Of a DNA stretch of 5,458 nt, positions 1-5,458 are shown piece after piece. The translations under genes were made by a program, and so were the position numbers. Every line of letters begins with the position of its first letter. Position 1 is the first letter of the stretch. The stretch is taken from contig JBHGBM010000147.1 in NCBI GenBank assembly GCA_041946965.1, forward strand, positions 1 through 5,458, written 5' to 3'. The notes under the pieces were generated by a model that saw only the letters and a list, made by a program, of their open reading frames with translations, did not search any database and was not told the DNA's origin. This stretch comes from JBHGBM01 sp041946965. GTDB lineage: Bacteria > Acidobacteriota > Terriglobia > Bryobacterales > Bryobacteraceae.

Positions 1-1
1 C

Positions 2-55
2 CGAACCGGACAATTCACGTGCTAATCGGACCGGACAAATCACATGCTAGCGACA
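2..55. repeat. Two tandem ~23-bp repeats, probable IS end
   Basis: Bases 2-24 and 27-49 are a direct repeat with a 25-bp period and 20 of 23 identical positions (differences at 4/29, 14/39 and 19/44). The shared core is CCGGACAA(T/A)TCAC(G/A)TGCTA, and the first copy contains the palindrome CACGTG. The segment is less GC-rich than the flanking coding DNA. Read on the minus strand, it begins TGTCGCTAGC at base 55 and runs into the two copies. IS21-family elements are known to end in 5'-TG...CA-3' and to carry multiple terminal repeats bound by the transposase, so this is plausibly the end of such an element whose body lies left of the window, with the junction near base 55. No transposase gene is visible. 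The alternative is a pair of operator sites for a regulator of the downstream operon. Confidence 0.5.
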
Positions 56-71
56 GTCCCTCCGGGGATCG

Positions 72-100
72 TGGTCTCCTGGCGCGCAACGGGATATCAT
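72..100 (+). promoter_or_regulatory. Candidate sigma70-type promoter for the permease operon
   Basis: TATCAT at 95-100 matches the -10 consensus in five of six positions. It is preceded at a 17-bp spacing by a poor -35 (TGGTCT, 72-77, three of six matches). Transcription would start near 107, giving a leader of about 15 nt to the ATG at 122. It lies to the right of the presumed IS end, so it could be the native promoter. The -35 is weak and short motifs arise by chance, so this is only a candidate. Confidence 0.25.
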
Positions 101-121
101 GTAGGGCGAACACTGCTTCCG

Positions 122-2350
122 ATGCCCGCCCAATCTCAACGCGCCGGGATGCCCAAGGTGGTGATCGCGACCACCGTGGCGCTCTCCTTTATCTCCTTGT
201 GGCGCGCCGCCGCCGTGATTCTGGGCGATCTGGCCTCCACCATGTTTTACGTCGGCGGCATCGGGGAGCAGGCCATCGGCGAATCGGCCCCCTGGGTGAT
301 CATGGCGGTCATGCTGTTCGCCTTCGCCATACGCTCCATCTACATGGAGAGTTGCAGCATGTACGTGCGTGGCGGCGTGTACGTGGTGGTGCGCGACAGC
401 CTCGGCCCGTTCCCGGCCAAGCTCTCGGTTTCCGCGCTGGTGGTGGATTACGTGCTCACCGGGCCCATCAGCTCGGTCACGGCGGGCCACTACCTGGCCG
501 GGCTGATCAACAACGTGGCGGAGTGGAGCCAGTCGCCGTTTCGCGTCAACACCAACCTGTTCGCCATGGCGTGCGGGCTGTTGGTGACGGTGTATTTCTG
601 GCGGTCGAACATCCGCGGCGTGCCGGAATCGAGCTTGAAGGCGCTGCGTATTTTGCAGATCACCACGGTCATGGTGGTCATTCTGCTCGTGTGGGCGCCG
701 CTCACGATGGTGCTGCGCGGCGGGAGCCTGAACATCCCGCCGGCGCCGCTGCCCTCGAATTTCCACTTCGGCAAGGAGTCGCTCGGGTGGCTGGAGGGCA
801 CCCGCTGGCCCTCGGTGGCGGTTGTGGCCATTCTCATCGCCTTCGGTCACACCCTGCTGGCGCTGAGCGGTTTCGAAACGCTGGCGCAGGTATACCGCGA
901 GGTGGCCGCCCCCAAGCTCAAGAACCTGAAGCGCACCGCCAACCTGGTTTGCAGTTACGCGCTGGTGGCGACCGGGCTGATCACGCTGTTCGCGGTCATG
1001 CTGATCCCGGATGAAGCGCGCTCGCGCTATTACTCCAACCTGATCGGCGGGCTGAGCATGTACCTGGCGGGGCCCTACGTGCTGCGGCTCGCCTTTCAGG
1101 CGTTCGTGGTGATGGTGGGAGCGCTGCTGCTTTCCTCCGGCGTGAACACCGCCATCATCGGGGCCAACGGCATCCTGAACCGCGTGGCGGAAGACGACGT
1201 GCTGCACCGCTGGTTCCGCAAGCCGCACCCGCGCTTCGGAACCACGTACCGGCTTATCAACCTGATCGTCGGCGCGCAGCTCGGCACCATCCTTCTCAGC
1301 GGGGGCGATGTGTATCTGCTGGGTGAAGCTTACGCCTTCGGCGTGGTGTGGAGTTTCACGTTCAAGGGAGTCGGAGTGCTGGCGCTGCGCTTCCAGCGCA
1401 AGGACCAGGCCTACCGCATGCCGCTGAACCTGCGCATCCGCGGCATGGAATTGCCCGTAGGGCTGGCGCTCACCACCATGCTGCTGTTCCTGGTGGCGGT
1501 GACCAACGTGCTCACCAAGCAGGTGGCCACCATTTACGGCGTCACCTTCACTACGTTCCTGTTCATTCTCTTCGGCGCCTCCGAGCGCCTGAGCCGCCGG
1601 CAGAAGCACGAGGAGGCGCACGGGCTGGAACAGTTCAATCTGTTGACGCACGAAAGCCTGGAGAAGGAAGCCATCGGCGCGCGCCCGGGCTGCGTGCTGG
1701 TGGCGGTGCGCGACTACAATCACCTGCTGCCGTTGAAGAACGTTCTGAAGAAGACCAACGTGCGGCGGCACGACATTGTCGTCTTCACCGTGCGGCCGCA
1801 CTCCACCGGGTCGGGCGAGTACGAGCTGACTTCCGAGCAGATCTTCAGTGAATACGAGAAGGAGCTGTTCACGCGCGTGGTGGCCGCGGCGGAGGCCGAG
1901 GGAAAGCACGTGGACCTGCTGGTGGTGCCCGCGCGCGATCCCTTCGACGCCATGGTGCGCGCCGCGGCGCAGTTGCAGTGCTCGCGCCTGGTGACGGGAG
2001 TTTCTCCGCGCATGGCCCCGGAGGAACTCGCGCGCCGCATTGGTCTCGCGTGGGAACAACTTCCCGCGCCGCGGCACCCCTTCACGCTGGAGCTGATCCG
2101 GCCTGAGCAGGCTTCGATGTACGTCGAGCTGGGCCCGCATCCGCCGCGGCTGTGGCCGGAGGACGTGAGCCGCGTACACGAACTCTGGCTGCGCCTCAGC
2201 GGCGACGAGCGGCTCGGTTCGCGTCTGCACCATCGCGACATCGTGGGCGAGGCGCTCCGCCGCTTCGAAGCCGAGCTGGAGCGCGACTACGAAGCGGTTG
2301 TCGAGGATCTCAAGAGCAATGTGGGACCGCGCCCGGCGGGGCCCAAGTGA
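122..2350 (+). CDS. APC-superfamily permease with C-terminal USP-like domain
   Basis: Predicted inner-membrane secondary transporter of the amino acid-polyamine-organocation superfamily, 742 aa. About twelve hydrophobic segments fill residues 14-485. The GFE motif (G250-F251-E252) followed by a basic stretch with paired lysines matches the conserved TM6 region of APC permeases. A hydrophilic tail follows: residues ~521-635 resemble a universal stress protein alpha/beta domain (strand CVLVAVRDY; later LLVVPA and LVTGVSP), and residues ~681-731 are highly charged and helical. The usual USP ATP-binding glycine/serine pattern is not evident, so the domain may sense or regulate without binding ATP. 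Start choice: the frame is open from an ATG at 44, but that ATG lies in the repeat region. I chose the ATG at 122, giving MPAQSQRAGMPK before TM1; the ATG at 149 is also possible. No strong Shine-Dalgarno sequence is visible at any of them. The stop overlaps the kinase start (GTGA), so uptake is tied to acid-sugar catabolism. The substrate is unknown; a sugar acid or hydroxy amino acid is inferred from context. Confidence 0.87.
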   Translation: MPAQSQRAGMPKVVIATTVALSFISLWRAAAVILGDLASTMFYVGGIGEQAIGESAPWVIMAVMLFAFAIRSIYMESCSMYVRGGVYVVVRDSLGPFPAKLSVSALVVDYVLTGPISSVTAGHYLAGLINNVAEWSQSPFRVNTNLFAMACGLLVTVYFWRSNIRGVPESSLKALRILQITTVMVVILLVWAPLTMVLRGGSLNIPPAPLPSNFHFGKESLGWLEGTRWPSVAVVAILIAFGHTLLALSGFETLAQVYREVAAPKLKNLKRTANLVCSYALVATGLITLFAVMLIPDEARSRYYSNLIGGLSMYLAGPYVLRLAFQAFVVMVGALLLSSGVNTAIIGANGILNRVAEDDVLHRWFRKPHPRFGTTYRLINLIVGAQLGTILLSGGDVYLLGEAYAFGVVWSFTFKGVGVLALRFQRKDQAYRMPLNLRIRGMELPVGLALTTMLLFLVAVTNVLTKQVATIYGVTFTTFLFILFGASERLSRRQKHEEAHGLEQFNLLTHESLEKEAIGARPGCVLVAVRDYNHLLPLKNVLKKTNVRRHDIVVFTVRPHSTGSGEYELTSEQIFSEYEKELFTRVVAAAEAEGKHVDLLVVPARDPFDAMVRAAAQLQCSRLVTGVSPRMAPEELARRIGLAWEQLPAPRHPFTLELIRPEQASMYVELGPHPPRLWPEDVSRVHELWLRLSGDERLGSRLHHRDIVGEALRRFEAELERDYEAVVEDLKSNVGPRPAGPK

Positions 2351-3342
2351 ACATAGCCGCCTTCGCCGATGACGCCACCGGCGCGCTCGAAACCGGCGCG
2401 CAACTGGCGGGGGCCGGCGTGCGCGCGGCGGTCTGCTTTACGGGACGCCCGCCCGGGGACGCGGTTCCCGTATTCGATACCGAGACCCGCCACCTCACGG
2501 CGCAACAAGCCGAAGCCGCGGTCGCGAGGGCGGCGGCAATGTGCGCCGGCGCGCGCTGGGTATTCAAGAAGACCGATTCCACCCTGCGCGGCAACATCGC
2601 CGCTGAATTCCAGGCGTTGCTGCGGGCATGGCCCGGACGCGATATTCTCTACGCGCCGGCGTACCCCGCGCTGGGCCGCACGGTGAGGGATGGCGCGCTC
2701 TACGTATACGGCCGGCCGCTCGGCGAGACGGAATTCGCGCGCGATCCGCTGAACCCCGTACACGACGGCCGCATCGCGCCGTTGCTCGCCGGGTTGCGCG
2801 TCAGGGTGCGCGACGGCTGCACGGATGAGGACCTCGATGCGGCTGCGCGCGAGGCGGTCGAGAGCGGGGCGCTCGCCGCCGGAACCGGAGCGTTCGCCGC
2901 GCACTGGGCCGCGGCGATTCCCGTGCCGCGCGCGCCCCGCCCGCCCCGCCCCCGCCCGCGCGGGCCGTGGCTGGCGGTGAACGGCAGCCTGCACCCGGTC
3001 TCACGCGGGCAGATGCGCGCTCTGGGCGGCTGGAAGATCCTGCAAACGCCCGCGGCCCGCGCCCAGGATCCCGCGGCGGTTTTGCGGGCGCTGGCCGCGG
3101 AAGCCGCGCGCGAAATCCACGGCGCCGCGGCGCTGCTGGTGTGCGGCGGCGACACCGTTTTCGCCCTTCTCAACGAACTCGGGATTGCCGCCGCCGAGCC
3201 GTGGGGCGAACTCCTGCCGGGAGTGGCGCTCTCCACCCTGCGTTATGGCGGCCGGGAAATCGTGCTGGTGACCAAAGCGGGCGGCTTCGGCGATGAGACC
3301 ACGCTGGCGCGCGTTCGCGCGATGATGGAGCAAGGCTCATGA
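2347..3342 (+). CDS. Four-carbon acid sugar kinase, DUF1537 family
   Basis: Predicted cytoplasmic ATP-dependent kinase that phosphorylates O4 of a C4 sugar acid (D-threonate, D-erythronate or a 3-oxo-tetronate), 331 aa. The N-terminal sugar-binding domain carries DDATGA (D8-D9), KKTDSTLRGN (74-83), YAPAYPALGRT (102-112) and GETEFARDPLNPV (126-138), all typical of the family. The C-terminal nucleotide-binding domain carries NGSLHPVSRGQ (212-222), CGGDT (266-270), GELLPGV (287-293) and TKAGGFG (309-315). The two are joined by a Pro-Arg linker (195-207). Family members are usually around 400 aa or more, so this is a compact version, shortened mainly between the domains. The GTG start at 2347 overlaps the permease stop and puts DDATG at the normal distance; in-frame upstream sequence is the permease gene read in another frame. 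GGCGGGG just upstream could be a weak ribosome site. Pairing with a PdxA2 homologue favours a D-threonate (DtnK-like) or D-erythronate kinase over an OtnK-type kinase, which works with an aldolase-like decarboxylase. The exact substrate cannot be read from sequence. Confidence 0.92.
   Translation: MNIAAFADDATGALETGAQLAGAGVRAAVCFTGRPPGDAVPVFDTETRHLTAQQAEAAVARAAAMCAGARWVFKKTDSTLRGNIAAEFQALLRAWPGRDILYAPAYPALGRTVRDGALYVYGRPLGETEFARDPLNPVHDGRIAPLLAGLRVRVRDGCTDEDLDAAAREAVESGALAAGTGAFAAHWAAAIPVPRAPRPPRPRPRGPWLAVNGSLHPVSRGQMRALGGWKILQTPAARAQDPAAVLRALAAEAAREIHGAAALLVCGGDTVFALLNELGIAAAEPWGELLPGVALSTLRYGGREIVLVTKAGGFGDETTLARVRAMMEQGS
2935..2957 (-). other. G-quadruplex-forming motif (minus strand)
   Basis: Five C-runs of 4, 3, 4, 5 and 3 bases (2935-2938, 2940-2942, 2944-2947, 2949-2953, 2955-2957) are separated by single G bases. 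The minus strand, which is the template strand of the kinase gene, therefore carries five G-runs with one-base loops, the arrangement that forms the most stable parallel quadruplexes. The tract encodes the Pro-Arg interdomain linker of the kinase. A palindrome, CCCGCGCGGG (2955-2964), adjoins it. Whether it folds or affects transcription in the cell is unknown. Confidence 0.6.
3327..3330 (+). promoter_or_regulatory. Ribosome binding site of pdxA2
   Basis: GGAG lies 8 nt before the ATG at 3339, inside the last codons of the kinase gene. With the ATGA stop/start overlap it supports translation of the dehydrogenase by re-initiating or newly bound ribosomes, and it fixes the start at 3339. Confidence 0.6.
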
Positions 3343-4310
3343 TCTACGGAATCACCATGGGGGATTCGAGCGGCGTGGGGCCGGAGATCGCCCTCAAGGC
3401 GTGGCGCAGCGGGGAACTGCGCCGCCGCGTGGTGGTCTTCGGCGATCTCGCGGTGCTGGACCTGTGCAACCGCCGGCTCGAATATGGCGTTCCGCTGCAC
3501 GCCGCCGCCGGTCCCGCGGATTACGTCGCGGGCAGGCTCAACGTTCGCGATTTCGGCCTGCTGCGCGCCGAAGACGTGACGCCCGGACGCATCAACGCGA
3601 AATCCGGCGCCGCCGCGCGGGCCTACGTGGTGGCCGCCGCCGAAGCCGCGCTGAGGGGCGAAATCGCCGCCATGGTCACGTTGCCCATGAACAAGGAGGC
3701 CGCGCAGCTTTCCGACCCCGCCTTCGTCGGCCACACGGAACTGATCGGCGCGGTGTGCGGGACGCGCGATGTGACCATTATGCTGGTCTCGGGAGACCTG
3801 GTGGTGACCCACGTGAGCACGCACTGCTCGCTGCGGCAGGCGGTCGAGCGCGCGAAAGAACCGCGCATCCGCCGCATCATCGAGCTGACCTGCGCGGCCA
3901 TGGCCCGCATCAAGCCGGATTACCGCGTGGCCGTGGCCGGTCTCAACCCGCACGCAGGAGAACACGGGCTGTTCGGCAGGGAAGAGATCGAGCAGATCCG
4001 TCCCGCCGTCGAGCGGGCGCGGGCGCAAGGCCTGCGAGTGGAGGGGCCGGTGCCGCCCGATACGGTCTTCTACATGGCGGTCCGCCGCAAGCTGTTCGAC
4101 GCGGTGGTCTGCATGTACCACGACCAGGGCCACATCCCGCTCAAGCTGCTGGACTTCGAGGGCGGGGTGAACGTCGCGCTGGGGCTGCCGATCATACGCA
4201 CCTCCGTGGATCATGGCACCGCCTTCGATATCGCCTGGCAGGGAAAGGCGTCCACACGCAGTTTCGTGGCCGCGCTGGAGTTCGCCGCCCGCATGGCCGC
4301 AGCGGGTTAG
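3339..4310 (+). CDS. pdxA2: PdxA-family 4-phospho-D-threonate/erythronate dehydrogenase
   Basis: Predicted cytoplasmic, metal-dependent NAD(P)-linked dehydrogenase, 323 aa, full length for the PdxA family (E. coli PdxA is about 329 aa). It should oxidise C3 of a 4-phosphorylated C4 acid; decarboxylation then yields dihydroxyacetone phosphate. The three metal-binding histidines are present by motif alignment with E. coli PdxA: H162 (THCSL), H205 (GLNPHAGE) and H261 (MYHDQGH). Other family motifs are TMGDSSGVGPE (6-16), PMNKE (116-120), GHTE (131-134) and GLPIIRTSVDHGTAFDIA (282-299). The usual PAG in the N-terminal GDPAGIGPE motif is SSG here. PdxA proper acts in pyridoxal phosphate synthesis on 4-phospho-hydroxythreonine. 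The direct 4-bp overlap with a DUF1537 kinase and the absence of vitamin B6 genes argue for the catabolic PdxA2 role, though classical PdxA cannot be excluded. It is the last gene of the overlapping trio; a hairpin begins at its stop codon. Confidence 0.9.
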   Translation: MIYGITMGDSSGVGPEIALKAWRSGELRRRVVVFGDLAVLDLCNRRLEYGVPLHAAAGPADYVAGRLNVRDFGLLRAEDVTPGRINAKSGAAARAYVVAAAEAALRGEIAAMVTLPMNKEAAQLSDPAFVGHTELIGAVCGTRDVTIMLVSGDLVVTHVSTHCSLRQAVERAKEPRIRRIIELTCAAMARIKPDYRVAVAGLNPHAGEHGLFGREEIEQIRPAVERARAQGLRVEGPVPPDTVFYMAVRRKLFDAVVCMYHDQGHIPLKLLDFEGGVNVALGLPIIRTSVDHGTAFDIAWQGKASTRSFVAALEFAARMAAAG

Positions 4311-4339
4311 GCCGGCGGAGCAATCCGAGCCGCCGGTCT
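4309..4339 (+). terminator. GC-rich hairpin at the pdxA2 stop, no U-tract
   Basis: Bases 4309-4318 pair with 4330-4339: a 7-bp perfect core (CCGGCGG with CCGCCGG) extended outward by a G-T wobble, a G-C and an A-T pair, with an 11-base loop. The stem starts within the TAG stop codon. No T-run follows (next bases CAGGTTACAAT), so it is not a canonical intrinsic terminator. It could slow or end transcription, protect the 3' end of the operon mRNA, or lower read-through into the amidohydrolase gene. Confidence 0.45.
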
Positions 4340-4344
4340 CAGGT

Positions 4345-4350
4345 TACAAT
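4345..4350 (+). promoter_or_regulatory. Candidate -10 element (TACAAT), near-leaderless start
   Basis: TACAAT at 4345-4350 matches the -10 consensus in five of six positions and ends 8 nt before the ATG at 4359. No recognisable -35 lies 16-18 bp upstream; that space is occupied by the hairpin. Transcription starting about 7 nt downstream would give a leader of only a few bases. If real, the amidohydrolase has its own near-leaderless promoter. If not, the gene is read through from pdxA2, with GTGAGG (4351-4356) as a poor, tightly spaced ribosome site. Confidence 0.25.
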
Positions 4351-4358
4351 GTGAGGCC

Positions 4359-5458
4359 ATGCGGAAATCCGCCGCCTTCCTGCTATTGCTGCTGTGCGCC
4401 GCCTGCCGGCAGCAGCCGCCCGCCCAGTCCACCACCGTAAAATACGGCGTCTACGTGCAGTCCGGGCCCATGGACTCGATCCTGCTCAAGGACTACGCGC
4501 CGAGGACGTCGCTGGTGGTCCCGCAAACGGCGGTGGAGAAAGCGCGTTTCCCCGTGATCGATGTCCACAGCCACTCCGGCATGAACAACATCAAGACGCC
4601 GGAAGACGTGAAGGCGTGGCTCGAAACCATGGACGAAACCGGAGTGGAGACCTCCCTGGTTTTCACCGACTCGACCGGCGCCGAGTTCGACCGGCAGGCG
4701 GCGCTCTTCAAACCTTACGGCAACCGGTTCGTGCTCTACTGCGGCCTGGATACCTCCAACATCGACGCGCCGGACTATCCGGAGCGCGCCGCGCGCGAGG
4801 TGGAGCGCTGCTACCGGCAGGGCGCGCGCGGGGTGGGAGAGCTCACCGATAAGGGCTGGGGCCTGGACAACGCCATGGCCGCCCTGAAGCCTCCCCAGAA
4901 TCCCCTGCCGCGTGACAGGCGCCTGCGCGCCGACGATCCGCGCCTGGACAAGTTCTATGAGAAGTGCGCCGCACTGAAGCTGCCTCTCAACATGCACATT
5001 GCCGATCATCCTTCCTGCTGGCAGCCGCTGGGGCCCAACCAGGAGCGCACCCCGGACTTCCAACACTTCAACATGGCGGGCAAGGACGTGCCCTCGTACG
5101 AGGAGCTGCTGGCGATGCGCGACCGCATGCTCGCCCGGCACCCCCGCACCACCTTCATCGCCTGCCACCTGGGAAACCAGGGCAACGATCTCGCCGCCCT
5201 CGCTAAAGTGCTGGACCGGCACCCCAATCTGTACGTGGACATCTCCGCCCGCGACTACGAGATCGGCCGCCAGCCGCGCAGCGCGGCGCGCTTCCTCGCG
5301 CAGTACAAGGATCGCGTCCTGTTCGGGACGGACATGGGCCGCGAAAAGAAGATGTACCAGGGTTGGTGGCGGTTGCTGGAGACCGCCGACGAATTCATCC
5401 CGGGCCGCCTGTGGTGGCGTCAGTACGGCCTGGAACTGCCCGCGCCCGTGCTCGAGGC
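4359..5458 (+). CDS. Lipoprotein amidohydrolase (Amidohydro_2), 3' end missing
   Basis: The frame stays open from the ATG at 4359 to the window edge: 366 codons, no stop, so the C-terminus is missing. The N-terminus MRKSAAFLLLLLCAAC is a short signal peptide with a probable lipidation site at C16. The lipobox is imperfect (Cys at -3, Ala at -2 and -1), but the short n-region, leucine-rich core and polar Q/P-rich sequence after it fit a lipoprotein. The rest is a metal-dependent TIM-barrel hydrolase of the amidohydrolase-2 type. The strand-1 motif DVHSH (68-72) gives metal ligands H70 and H72. H213 (NMHIADHP), H270 (CHLGN) and D325 (FGTDMG) align with the strand-5 ligand, catalytic histidine and final aspartate of the ACMSD-like group; E161 (GELTDKG) is also conserved-looking. 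The site therefore looks active. Relatives include decarboxylases and lactonases, so hydrolysis is not certain, and the substrate is unknown. It lies 48 bp after pdxA2 on the same strand, possibly co-transcribed. Confidence 0.83.
   Translation, partial: MRKSAAFLLLLLCAACRQQPPAQSTTVKYGVYVQSGPMDSILLKDYAPRTSLVVPQTAVEKARFPVIDVHSHSGMNNIKTPEDVKAWLETMDETGVETSLVFTDSTGAEFDRQAALFKPYGNRFVLYCGLDTSNIDAPDYPERAAREVERCYRQGARGVGELTDKGWGLDNAMAALKPPQNPLPRDRRLRADDPRLDKFYEKCAALKLPLNMHIADHPSCWQPLGPNQERTPDFQHFNMAGKDVPSYEELLAMRDRMLARHPRTTFIACHLGNQGNDLAALAKVLDRHPNLYVDISARDYEIGRQPRSAARFLAQYKDRVLFGTDMGREKKMYQGWWRLLETADEFIPGRLWWRQYGLELPAPVLE

Noticed and set aside
16..21. CACGTG palindrome as a stand-alone regulator site
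   Set aside because: It is changed to CACATG in the second repeat copy, so the palindrome itself is not the conserved element.
19..1014. Plus-strand open frame of 331 codons overlapping the permease
   Set aside because: Its product is an Arg/Gly/His-rich out-of-frame translation of the permease gene, with no conserved motif.
47..2233. Very long minus-strand open frame (728 codons) opposite the permease
   Set aside because: Its translation is rich in His, Arg, Gln and Gly with no domain, and it mirrors the permease. In GC-rich genes the antisense frame often stays open by codon bias.
2152..2346. N-terminal extension of the kinase to the ATG at 2152
   Set aside because: It would overlap the permease by about 200 bp and encodes Arg/Pro/Ala-rich out-of-frame sequence. 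The DDATG motif sits at the normal N-terminal distance from the GTG at 2347.
3243..4214. Minus-strand open frame (323 codons) opposite pdxA2
   Set aside because: The sense strand encodes all PdxA motifs; the antisense product is a low-complexity His/Arg/Ala-rich sequence with no recognisable family.
4383..5222. Minus-strand open frame (279 codons) opposite the amidohydrolase
   Set aside because: The + strand frame from 4359 carries a signal peptide and the complete metal-site motifs, so the minus-strand frame is a shadow.

Overview
The window is GC-rich and densely coded on the + strand, with four consecutive genes and almost no spacing. Composition, the style of the permease (APC transporter fused to a universal-stress-protein-like tail) and the lipoprotein amidohydrolase suggest a soil bacterium, most likely an acidobacterium related to Solibacter/Bryobacter. 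This is a judgement from family resemblance, not a database result.

Layout: bases 1-55 hold two tandem copies of a ~23-bp repeat that look like the terminal transposase-binding repeats of an insertion sequence (IS21-like, inferred). After a short leader come an APC-superfamily permease with a cytoplasmic USP-like domain (122-2350), a compact DUF1537 four-carbon acid-sugar kinase (2347-3342) and a PdxA2-type 4-phospho-acid-sugar dehydrogenase (3339-4310). The three genes overlap by 4 bp at both junctions (GTGA, ATGA), so they form one translationally coupled operon. A GC-rich hairpin starts at the pdxA2 stop codon. After a 48-bp gap comes a lipoprotein-type amidohydrolase (4359 onward), which runs off the window end without a stop.

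Working model: the kinase phosphorylates O4 of a C4 sugar acid such as D-threonate or D-erythronate. The PdxA2 enzyme then oxidises C3, and decarboxylation gives dihydroxyacetone phosphate, which enters glycolysis. This two-enzyme route is established for DUF1537/PdxA2 pairs. The unusual part is the transporter: an amino-acid-permease-like protein with a regulatory-looking USP tail is coupled to the enzymes, suggesting it imports the sugar acid or a related hydroxy acid. The exported amidohydrolase has a complete ACMSD-type metal site and might act on a precursor outside the cytoplasm, but its link to the pathway rests only on position. No RNA genes, CRISPR arrays or complete mobile elements were seen.
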